Assembly: GCA_938003665.1 (NCBI GenBank)
Contig: CALKYI010000341.1
Coordinates: 1-5,675 of the forward strand
Reading direction: 5' to 3'
Origin: an uncultured Flavobacteriales bacterium
Lineage (GTDB): Bacteria > Bacteroidota > Bacteroidia > Flavobacteriales_D > Sanyastnellaceae
DNA: 5,675 nucleotides
The notes under the pieces were generated by a model. That model ran no database searches and had not been told where the DNA came from. It saw only the letters and a program-made list of their open reading frames with translations. Below, piece by piece: positions 1-5,675 of the stretch (its first letter is position 1; each line of letters starts with the position of its first letter). The position numbers were made by a program, and so were the translations under genes.

Positions 1-21
1 ACAATGTAGGCTGTGCGGGGG

Positions 22-48
22 CAAAATCCAAATCCCAACCGGGATGCC
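22..48 (-). terminator. Weak candidate terminator after the E1 gene
   Basis: Immediately after the E1 stop codon, reading the minus strand, a 5-bp stem (ATCCC/GGGAT, positions 45-41 and 36-32) with a GGTT loop is followed by a T-rich but interrupted stretch (TTGGATTTT). The stem is short and the T tract is broken, so it may not terminate efficiently. The rest of bases 1-48 shows no coding signal. Confidence 0.3.
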
Positions 49-2076
49 TTACGCTTCCAAAAGCTCGGCTAGGGCGTCGTTCAAGCGGCTTGAAGCCAGG
101 AATTGTTCCTCGAGGACACCCGCAAAAGGGAAGGCTGTATCGAGCCCACCTACGCGCTTTACGGGGGCGTCGAGGTCCTGCCAACAGGCTTCCTGAATCC
201 GGGCGCTGAGCTCTGCGCCGATGCCTCCGGTCAAGGTGTCTTCGTGGAGGACGAGTGCGCGGCTGGTCTTCCGCACACTGTCGAACACGGTGGTTTCGTC
301 CCAAGGGAGCAAGGTGCGCAAATCGATGATCTCGATGGAGGCTCCAGAAGCTGCAGCCGCAGCCTGTGCCCACTGCACGCCCAGTCCGTACGTAATAATG
401 GTGGCGTCTGTGCCCGACTGCACGGTGCGCGCTTGCCCCAATTCGATGGTGTATGGCTCTTCCGGTACGGGACCGCTGAGTGAACGGTAGAGGTACTTGT
501 GCTCAAAAAACAGCACCGGATTCGGATCTTCAAAGGAGCGCAGCAAAAGCCCTTTGGCATCTGCCGGCGTGGACGGGTAGACCACCTTGAGGCCTGGAAC
601 GTGGAAGAACCACGCTTCTGTGGACTGGCTGTGGAAGGGGCCAGCTCCAACGTTTCCTCCCGTTGGCATGCGGACGACTACATCGGCTTGTTGCCCCCAG
701 CGCCAGTGGATTTTGGCGAGGTTGTTGACGATTTGGTTGAAGCCGACCGTGACGAAGTCGCTGAATTGCATCTCCATCATGGCTTTTTTGCCGGCAATGC
801 TCAACCCTAGGGCGGCACCGACAATGGCCGACTCACACAGCGGTGTGTTGCGCACGCGTTCCTTGCCGAATCGCTCCACGAATCCGTCGGTCACCTTGAA
901 GACGCCGCCGTACTCGGCGATGTCTTGACCCATGAGCACGAGGTCGGGATGGGCTTCCATGGCTTGCCCCAATCCTTCGCTAATGGCGTCGATAAACCGC
1001 ACGTCTCGAGCTCCTTTTCCAGGTAGCTCGGATTCCGCAGTCCACTGGGGCGCTGGTACCGGTGCAAACCGGTCGCGCAATTCCGTTTCGACGTCCGCTG
1101 CAATCTCGGGTTCTTCGGCAGCGGCCTTCAATCCCGATTTAATCAGTTCAGCATGATGCGCGCGCACTTCCTCGATGCTCGCTTCATCGAATACACCGTT
1201 TTCGAGGCCCCACTCCGTGAAGCGATCCACGGGATCGATCTGTCCCCAGTGGTCGATCAGTCCTTCCGGGTAATACTTGGTGCCGGAGGCCTCTTCGTGG
1301 CCTCGCATGCGGAACGTTTTGAATTCGAGGAGGATGGGGCGTGGGTGCTGCCGAATGCTTTCAGCGGCATCTTTCACTGCGTGGTACACCGCCAGGACAT
1401 CGTTGCCATCTACTTGAATGGCGTCTTCGGTGGGAATGCCATAACCGATGGCCTTGTCGGTGAAATGGTCGCATCGGAATTGCTCATTCGATGGGGTGCT
1501 CAATCCCCATGCGTTGTTTTCGATGCCGATGATGACGGGCAGTTGCCAAACGGCCGCGACGTTGACGGCTTCGTGAAAATCGCCTTCCGAAGCGCCGCCG
1601 TCTCCAGTGAAGACGAGGGTGGCTTTCGGCGCTTGGTTCAATTTGTTCGCCAACGCAATGCCGTCAGCGATGCCCAATTGTGGTCCGAGGTGCGAGATCA
1701 TCCCCACAATGTGGTGCTCGGGTGAGCCAAAGTGAAAGGAGCGGTCGCGTCCCTTGGTGAAGCCGTTGGCCTTTCCTTGAAATTGCGAGAAAAGGCGGTC
1801 GAGCGGGATGCCGCGCGTGGTGAAAATGCCCAGGTTGCGGTGCATGGGCAGGATGAATTCGTCGGAATCCAATGCCGCTGCTGCGCCCACGGAAATGGCT
1901 TCTTGTCCCATGCCGCTGAACCACTTGGAGATTTTGCCTTGGCGCAATTGGCTCATCATTTTTTCCTCGACCATGCGCGGAAGCATGAGCTGCGAGTAGA
2001 GCGTTTTGATGGCGTCGTCCGAGAGGTCTCTGCGGTCAAAGGCCAGGGGGTTGTAATGGAACGTGGCGTCGGGCAT
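49..2076 (-). CDS. Fused 2-oxoacid dehydrogenase E1 component, alpha and beta subunits in one chain
   Basis: This 675-residue protein is a thiamine-diphosphate-dependent E1 that decarboxylates a 2-oxoacid and passes the acyl group to the lipoyl arm of an E2 in a cytoplasmic complex. The E1alpha half spans about residues 20-325. It carries the ThDP/Mg motif GDGG (158-161) through the paired asparagines 187-188, and the RMRGHEEASG loop with His260. A charged linker (about 325-358) leads to the E1beta half (about 359-675). That half has the NTPLCE motif with Glu415, the expected cofactor-activating glutamate, and GPFHSQS with His482. All key residues are present, so it should be active. Separate E1alpha and E1beta are about 330-400 and 325-350 residues, so the length fits a full fusion, a form common in Bacteroidota. 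The start is the only Met giving the usual short N-terminal lead. Substrate (pyruvate or branched-chain 2-oxoacid) cannot be decided from sequence alone; sequence style favours the branched-chain-like family. No E2 or E3 gene is adjacent in the window. Confidence 0.95.
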   Translation of the reverse strand: MPDATFHYNPLAFDRRDLSDDAIKTLYSQLMLPRMVEEKMMSQLRQGKISKWFSGMGQEAISVGAAAALDSDEFILPMHRNLGIFTTRGIPLDRLFSQFQGKANGFTKGRDRSFHFGSPEHHIVGMISHLGPQLGIADGIALANKLNQAPKATLVFTGDGGASEGDFHEAVNVAAVWQLPVIIGIENNAWGLSTPSNEQFRCDHFTDKAIGYGIPTEDAIQVDGNDVLAVYHAVKDAAESIRQHPRPILLEFKTFRMRGHEEASGTKYYPEGLIDHWGQIDPVDRFTEWGLENGVFDEASIEEVRAHHAELIKSGLKAAAEEPEIAADVETELRDRFAPVPAPQWTAESELPGKGARDVRFIDAISEGLGQAMEAHPDLVLMGQDIAEYGGVFKVTDGFVERFGKERVRNTPLCESAIVGAALGLSIAGKKAMMEMQFSDFVTVGFNQIVNNLAKIHWRWGQQADVVVRMPTGGNVGAGPFHSQSTEAWFFHVPGLKVVYPSTPADAKGLLLRSFEDPNPVLFFEHKYLYRSLSGPVPEEPYTIELGQARTVQSGTDATIITYGLGVQWAQAAAAASGASIEIIDLRTLLPWDETTVFDSVRKTSRALVLHEDTLTGGIGAELSARIQEACWQDLDAPVKRVGGLDTAFPFAGVLEEQFLASSRLNDALAELLEA

Positions 2077-2092
2077 CGATTCGAAATCCGCC

Positions 2093-2100
2093 CCAATTTA
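2093..2100 (-). promoter_or_regulatory. Possible -7 box for the E1 gene
   Basis: On the minus strand TAAATTGG matches the Bacteroidota -7 consensus TAnnTTTG at all but one fixed position and ends 16 bases before the E1 start codon. The nearest upstream TTG candidates lie 13 and 27 bases away, neither at the usual spacing of about 19-21, so the -33 element is missing or degenerate. No Shine-Dalgarno sequence is evident. Confidence 0.25.
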
Positions 2101-2139
2101 AGCCCAATCCCACCAAGCTGCTTCCACCAACACGGGGTT

Positions 2140-2147
2140 TATCTTCG
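2140..2147 (+). promoter_or_regulatory. Bacteroidota-type -7 box abutting the start codon of the FAD dehydrogenase gene
   Basis: TATCTTCG matches TAnnTTTG with one mismatch and ends only four bases before the ATG at 2152. If used, transcription would begin at or within a few bases of the start codon and give a leaderless or nearly leaderless message. No TTG lies at the expected -33 distance, so the assignment rests on the -7 box and its position alone. Confidence 0.4.
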
Positions 2148-2151
2148 CGCC

Positions 2152-3783
2152 ATGGATCCGAGCCAAAAGAACCCGCACCAAAGCCCGGAGCAGACCGGCG
2201 AGAATTCGCGGTTTGTGGACGTTCGTTTCCCGGCCCAGTGGAGTGCTGACGAGGCGAAAATTCAGCGGGTTTTAGCAAAGGCTGTTGGGTGCAATGAACA
2301 GGAATTGGGCGAATTCCGGGTGGTGCGCAAAAACCTCGATGCGCGCAAGCGGCCGGTCCAGGCGGTCTGGCGATTTGAGGTGGCCCTGCCCGAGGGGCGA
2401 TTGCCAGAAGCGCGGGAGCCGGGCCTGGACTTGCCGGTGTTACCCGACGATGCGGAATCGGTCTACATCATCGGTGCGGGTCCTGCCGGGCTGTTTGCTG
2501 CCCTCGCACTCATTCGCCAAGGCCGCCGGCCGGTGATTCTTGAACGCGGTCAGTCGGTACGCCAACGCCGCAGGGATTTGGTGAAAATCACCCGGGATCA
2601 CCTGGTGGATCCCGATTCGAATTACTGCTTTGGAGAAGGCGGAGCCGGTACCTACAGCGATGGCAAGCTGTACACGCGAAGCCACAAGCGCGGTGACATC
2701 CGTGGCGCCCTGGAGTGGTTGGTGCACTTCGGCGCAGACCCCTCGATTTTGGTGGAGGCGCATCCGCACATTGGAACAAACAAGTTGCCCCAGATCATTC
2801 AGCGCATGCGCGAGGCCATTTGCGAGTCAGGGGGGCAAGTGCATTTTGGTGCGCGGTTGGTCGATGTTGAGGCAGTGGACGGGGCACTAGTCGCTGTGCA
2901 ATGGGAGGACGTCGCAACGGGCGAACGCCACCAACGCTCAGCGCATCGATTGATCCTTGCCACAGGGCACAGCGCACGGGATGTTTTTGAATTGATTGAT
3001 GCCAAAGGATGGGCATTGCAGGCCAAGCCGTTTGCAATGGGCGTGCGCATCGAACATCCTCAATCCTTGGTCGATTCCATCCAATACCATGGGGAAGAAC
3101 GCGGGGAGGTCTTACCGCCCGCATCGTACCGGTTGGTGTGTCAGGCCAATGGAAGAGGGGTTCATTCGTTTTGCATGTGTCCCGGCGGCATTGTCGCCCC
3201 GTGTGCGACCGAGCCGGAGCAGGTGGTCACCAATGGGTGGTCGCCTTCGAAGCGAAACAACCCCTTTGCCAACTCAGGGATGGTGGTGCAGTTGACCGCC
3301 GATGATTGGGAGGGCCTTGGCTTCCGTGGACAACTGGGCGGGTTGGCTTTTCAGCGGGATGTGGAGCGGACGTGTTGGGAAGCCGCCGGACAAACGCAGC
3401 GTGCACCAGCGCAGCGGTTGGTCGATTTTCTAGCCGGTAAAAATGGACGCACCTCGAAGACATTGCCCGACTGTTCGTACGTGCCCGGTGTGGTTTCGGT
3501 GAACCTCCGCGAGATTTTGCCGAACGTGGTTTCGGATGCCTTGGCGGCCGGCTTACGCACCTTTGGTAAGCGCATGCCGCGTTACCTCGATGCCGATGCC
3601 ATCTTGATTGCCCCCGAATCCCGCACATCGAGCCCAGTCCGCATTCCACGGGACCGCGAGAGCTTGATGCATCCAGATGTTGCCGGCTTGTATCCGTGCG
3701 GCGAGGGCGGAGGTTATGCCGGAGGCATCTTGTCCGCAGCACTAGACGGAATGCGGGTGGCTGAAGCCGTGGCGACGGCATAA
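2152..3783 (+). CDS. FAD-dependent dehydrogenase of the COG2509-like family, function unknown
   Basis: This 543-residue soluble flavoprotein has no signal peptide or membrane segment. A small N-terminal domain (about residues 20-78) precedes a Rossmann FAD-binding motif, IIGAGPAG (106-113), with the ribose-binding glutamate in LERG (Glu131). The conserved block CFGEGGAGTYSDGKLYTR (159-176) and the FCMCPGG segment (340-346) are hallmarks I recognise from the widespread but uncharacterised FAD-dependent dehydrogenases. The ESRTSSPVRIPRD stretch (489-501) and the final flavin-contacting GEGGGYAGGILSAALDG (517-533) complete the family pattern, and family length is about 520-550. The frame stays open for 140 codons upstream, but that part is antisense to the E1 gene and crosses the divergent spacer. 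The Met at 2152 gives the family-typical N-terminus. Substrate and electron acceptor are unknown. The gene appears monocistronic: a divergent neighbour lies upstream and a terminator follows immediately. Confidence 0.9.
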   Translation: MDPSQKNPHQSPEQTGENSRFVDVRFPAQWSADEAKIQRVLAKAVGCNEQELGEFRVVRKNLDARKRPVQAVWRFEVALPEGRLPEAREPGLDLPVLPDDAESVYIIGAGPAGLFAALALIRQGRRPVILERGQSVRQRRRDLVKITRDHLVDPDSNYCFGEGGAGTYSDGKLYTRSHKRGDIRGALEWLVHFGADPSILVEAHPHIGTNKLPQIIQRMREAICESGGQVHFGARLVDVEAVDGALVAVQWEDVATGERHQRSAHRLILATGHSARDVFELIDAKGWALQAKPFAMGVRIEHPQSLVDSIQYHGEERGEVLPPASYRLVCQANGRGVHSFCMCPGGIVAPCATEPEQVVTNGWSPSKRNNPFANSGMVVQLTADDWEGLGFRGQLGGLAFQRDVERTCWEAAGQTQRAPAQRLVDFLAGKNGRTSKTLPDCSYVPGVVSVNLREILPNVVSDALAAGLRTFGKRMPRYLDADAILIAPESRTSSPVRIPRDRESLMHPDVAGLYPCGEGGGYAGGILSAALDGMRVAEAVATA

Positions 3784-3786
3784 AAA

Positions 3787-3812
3787 AAGCCACCCGCGAA
3801 GGTGGCTTCTTT
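3787..3812. terminator. Bidirectional intrinsic terminator between convergent genes
   Basis: A perfect 8-bp stem, AAGCCACC (3787-3794) with GGTGGCTT (3801-3808), encloses the loop CGCGAA. On the plus strand it is followed by TTCTTT, three bases after the stop codon of the FAD dehydrogenase gene. On the minus strand the same hairpin is followed by an uninterrupted run of seven T residues (complement of 3788-3782), which makes it the better terminator for the outer-membrane gene. It therefore serves both convergent genes. Confidence 0.85.
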
Positions 3813-3853
3813 GGCCGGCCCATCGGACCTGCCATTGTCAAATAATTCCGTTG

Positions 3854-5374
3854 TTATTCCGCGGAGGCGGTGCCTTCGTTCAGCTGCTGGTCCAGAGCGG
3901 CTACCACCGCCACGTCGACCAATTTGCCATTGAATTCACCGACAATAAACGCATCGGTGAAGCCGGCTTGTTGCATGACGACCAACTGTGTTTGGGCGTC
4001 TTGCATCGAAAACACAGGGCGTGTCACGAAGGTCATGGTGCTTGCTTGGTCAAACTTCTGAGTGACTTCGCCTTTCAATAAGAACGGCGTGATGCTTTCC
4101 ATGTTCAAGGTGCGTACGTCCGGCGCGAGTTGGATGCGGTAAGAAGGACGGATAGCGGGCATGACGGCACGCAACGCGTCGATGTTCATGCCTTCCAGGG
4201 CACTCGTAGCAGCAGCTGCCGGAGCGGGGGCGGCGGGGGTGCGAACGGCTTTAACCTTGATGGTGGATTTATCGGTTCCAAACGACTTGAGCAAGCGCAC
4301 CTCTGCTGGGGTCAACCCTTTGCTGCTGACCGCCTGAACGGCAGGAGCGTCTTCAGGGGTTTCGATCCGTTGAAATACCTCCATCGTCGGAGCTGTTTGC
4401 TGGCTGCGCTGGGCCGCAACGGCTTCCCACTGCGCTTCGCTCAGTGCAATCCCCTGCATGTTAACACGGGTGTGAGGTGAAAACGGTTCGAGGTCTTCGT
4501 AATCCGCAACGCCATCTTTGTCAGAGTCTGTTGGGCAGCCGCGCTTGTCCACGGGAGCACCAAGGGGTGTAGCTGGGCAGCGATCGCGGTTGTCCTTGAT
4601 GCCGTCTTGGTCAAAATCATTTCCCAACTCGGCCAATTCCACAGGGAGTTCAATGCGCGGCTCGGCATAATCACGGCCTACACGGATGCCAATGCCTGCT
4701 TGCGCTGTGGTCAGCATGTCCCTGTGACCCGGGCGCGGGTCCAAGCTGGCTTCCGCTCCGGCCAACATGGCAAACGCAGCACTGGCGTAGACCCGAGGCG
4801 TTAGGTTCAAATTCACGCCCATGCGAATGGGCACAGCCACATTGCGTTGCGTCGCGGTCTGTGACTCATACGTGTAATCGGGCGTCAATTCACGAGCAAG
4901 TACGTGCGCATTGGTAGCGTTCTCGGCCATGTTGTAGACCTTACCGTTGCTCCAGTAGAAGTACGCGTTGCCTTCAGCGTCCGCGAGATCGGCAAAGTTT
5001 GACTGCTGCATGTAGTTGATGCCCAGACCGATCCACGGCTGGATGAACTTGCCGTCGTCGTAGGGTGTGTGCAGGCGGAGCCCGGCTCCAACACCGTACC
5101 ACTCTGACATTTCATGACGTCGATTGGCGGCTGTTAAACCCAAACCGCCCCAGTTCAATTCAGCATCGGCCGAGCAATAGGGCATAATGTCCGTAAACAT
5201 GGAGAGTTGGGTAGAGTACGTTCCGGTGGAAGCAATTTGAATGCCGTCCTCCAAGTTCGAGGCACCTGTGAAGCTCGTTGGTCCGGTAATGACCTGCAAG
5301 CCTGTTTGAGCAAAAGTGCTGCTGGCAAAGGCAAGGAGCACAGAGATGCACGCAAGTTGAATGGTAGTCCGCAT
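3854..5374 (-). CDS. Outer-membrane beta-barrel protein with thrombospondin type 3 repeats and a SPOR-like C-terminus
   Basis: This 506-residue protein is probably exported and anchored in the outer membrane. The start chosen at 5374 begins MRTTIQLACISVLLAFASSTFA, a clean signal peptide with likely cleavage after Ala22; an upstream in-frame Met (5404) would add ten residues that spoil it. Residues about 23-245 alternate aromatic/aliphatic and polar residues, with segments such as WYGVGAGLRLH, FIQPWIGLGINY and AGIGIRVGRDY that look like barrel strands. Residues 253-295 hold Asp-rich calcium-binding repeats (DFDQDGIKDNRDRC, DSDKDGVADYED), with Cys266 and Cys280 in the CP...PVDKRGCP pattern seen in OmpA-type linkers. 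A long low-complexity Ala/Pro-rich linker follows (about 300-395). Residues about 411-493 (SYRIQLA ... FVTRPVFSMQDAQTQL ... GFTDAFIVGEFNGK) resemble a SPOR peptidoglycan-binding fold, and no OmpA-type C-terminal domain is visible. It likely links outer membrane and cell wall; the SPOR call is by eye. Confidence 0.8.
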   Translation of the reverse strand: MRTTIQLACISVLLAFASSTFAQTGLQVITGPTSFTGASNLEDGIQIASTGTYSTQLSMFTDIMPYCSADAELNWGGLGLTAANRRHEMSEWYGVGAGLRLHTPYDDGKFIQPWIGLGINYMQQSNFADLADAEGNAYFYWSNGKVYNMAENATNAHVLARELTPDYTYESQTATQRNVAVPIRMGVNLNLTPRVYASAAFAMLAGAEASLDPRPGHRDMLTTAQAGIGIRVGRDYAEPRIELPVELAELGNDFDQDGIKDNRDRCPATPLGAPVDKRGCPTDSDKDGVADYEDLEPFSPHTRVNMQGIALSEAQWEAVAAQRSQQTAPTMEVFQRIETPEDAPAVQAVSSKGLTPAEVRLLKSFGTDKSTIKVKAVRTPAAPAPAAAATSALEGMNIDALRAVMPAIRPSYRIQLAPDVRTLNMESITPFLLKGEVTQKFDQASTMTFVTRPVFSMQDAQTQLVVMQQAGFTDAFIVGEFNGKLVDVAVVAALDQQLNEGTASAE

Positions 5375-5390
5375 GGGTTCTAAGGGAATT

Positions 5391-5401
5391 AATTGACAAT
5401 T
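5391..5401. repeat. Short AT-rich inverted repeat in the leader of the outer-membrane gene
   Basis: AATTGACAATT is a perfect pair of 5-base arms (AATTG/CAATT) around a single central A, 17-27 bases upstream of the chosen start codon. It sits in a noticeably AT-rich patch of an otherwise GC-rich window. It could be an operator-like site or simply chance composition. The 64-base gap (5375-5438) otherwise shows no recognisable -33/-7 pair, no Shine-Dalgarno sequence and no terminator, so read-through from the upstream flavoprotein gene is possible. Confidence 0.3.
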
Positions 5402-5438
5402 CATCCCCGCCCTTTACGGTAGTCATCGAGAAAAAGTT

Positions 5439-5675
5439 TCAGTTTGTCGTTAATTCTTCCGCAGCGAGCCGTCCGACTTCCATGCCGATGGCCACACCCA
5501 TGCCGCCCAAACGCACCGCAGCGATTGCGTTTGGTGCTAACCGCTTGACGATGGGTGAACGATCACTTCCGACGCCCAATTGGCCTGACCATTTGTAGGT
5601 AATATCCGCCGTTTTGGTAGCGGGCCACAACGTGCCGAGGAGGGCGCGCAGCCGATGGCGTGTGGCCGTTTCGTC
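5439..5675 (-). CDS. C-terminal part of a DAO-type FAD-dependent oxidoreductase (5' end outside window)
   Basis: The last 78 codons of a gene run open to the window edge, so the true start lies beyond base 5675; a TTG codon inside it (5630) is not a credible start. The visible end contains YKWSGQLGVGSDRSPIVKRL followed by AVRLGGMGVAIGMEVGRLAAEEL. This W-S-G ... D-R-S-P ... G-G-M-G-V pattern closes the FAD domain in D-amino-acid-oxidase-like (glycine oxidase/DadA-related) proteins, where the glycine-rich turn contacts the flavin and a helix follows. Substrate cannot be inferred from this fragment. It is on the same strand as the outer-membrane gene 64 bases downstream, with no terminator between them, so co-transcription is possible. 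Confidence 0.75.
   Translation of the reverse strand, partial: DETATRHRLRALLGTLWPATKTADITYKWSGQLGVGSDRSPIVKRLAPNAIAAVRLGGMGVAIGMEVGRLAAEELTTN

Noticed and set aside
1153..1725. Plus-strand open frame of 190 codons inside the E1 gene
   Set aside because: It is fully antisense to conserved E1alpha sequence including the ThDP motif, has no recognisable domain, and is explained by GC-rich codon use keeping the opposite frame open.
1732..2151. 140-codon upstream extension of the FAD dehydrogenase frame
   Set aside because: It is antisense to the E1 N-terminus, crosses the divergent spacer and lacks family similarity; the Met at 2152 gives the expected length.
3227..3841. Minus-strand open frame of 204 codons over the end of the FAD dehydrogenase gene
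   Set aside because: It is Arg/Pro/Ser-rich with no domain, is antisense to conserved flavin-binding sequence, and runs through the terminator hairpin.
3845..3861. Direct repeat ATTCCG...ATTCCG near the stop codon of the outer-membrane gene
   Set aside because: Six bases repeated once 11 bases apart is within chance, and one copy is coding.
4130..4480. Plus-strand open frame of 116 codons inside the outer-membrane gene
   Set aside because: It is a shadow of the Ala/Pro-rich linker region, Gly/Arg-rich in that frame, with no domain or promoter.
5375..5404. Upstream Met start giving ten more residues on the outer-membrane protein
   Set aside because: The added MNCQLIPLEP would precede and weaken an otherwise clean signal peptide beginning at 5374.
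1..5675. tRNA, rRNA, CRISPR array, insertion sequence or defence cassette
   Set aside because: I looked on both strands and saw no cloverleaf, spaced repeat set, transposase motif or terminal inverted repeats; nearly all bases lie in four ordinary genes.

Overview
The window most likely comes from a GC-rich member of the Bacteroidota, possibly a flavobacterium-like lineage. Three things point there. The 2-oxoacid dehydrogenase E1 is a single fused alpha/beta polypeptide. The outer-membrane protein combines a beta-barrel-like region with thrombospondin type 3 calcium repeats. A TAnnTTTG-like -7 box lies against a start codon, and no clear Shine-Dalgarno sequence is seen. This is inference from gene types and signals; there is no rRNA or marker gene in the window.

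Layout. Bases 49-2076 (minus strand) encode a complete fused E1alpha-E1beta thiamine-diphosphate dehydrogenase. A 75-base divergent spacer separates it from a plus-strand FAD-dependent dehydrogenase (2152-3783) of an uncharacterised, widespread family. That gene converges on a minus-strand outer-membrane protein gene (3854-5374). The 70-base gap between the two contains one strong hairpin that can terminate transcription from both sides. Upstream of the outer-membrane gene, on the same strand, is the C-terminal end of a DAO-type FAD oxidoreductase (5439-5675) that is cut by the window edge.

How the genes relate. The E1 enzyme and the two flavoproteins are metabolic, and the outer-membrane protein is structural. 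I see no shared pathway among the four. The arrangement looks like ordinary core chromosome: no mobile elements, RNA genes, CRISPR array or defence cassette is visible, and I found no convincing undescribed multi-gene system. The most interesting item is the domain build of the outer-membrane protein. It looks like an OmpA-type protein whose usual C-terminal peptidoglycan-binding domain is replaced by a SPOR-like domain.
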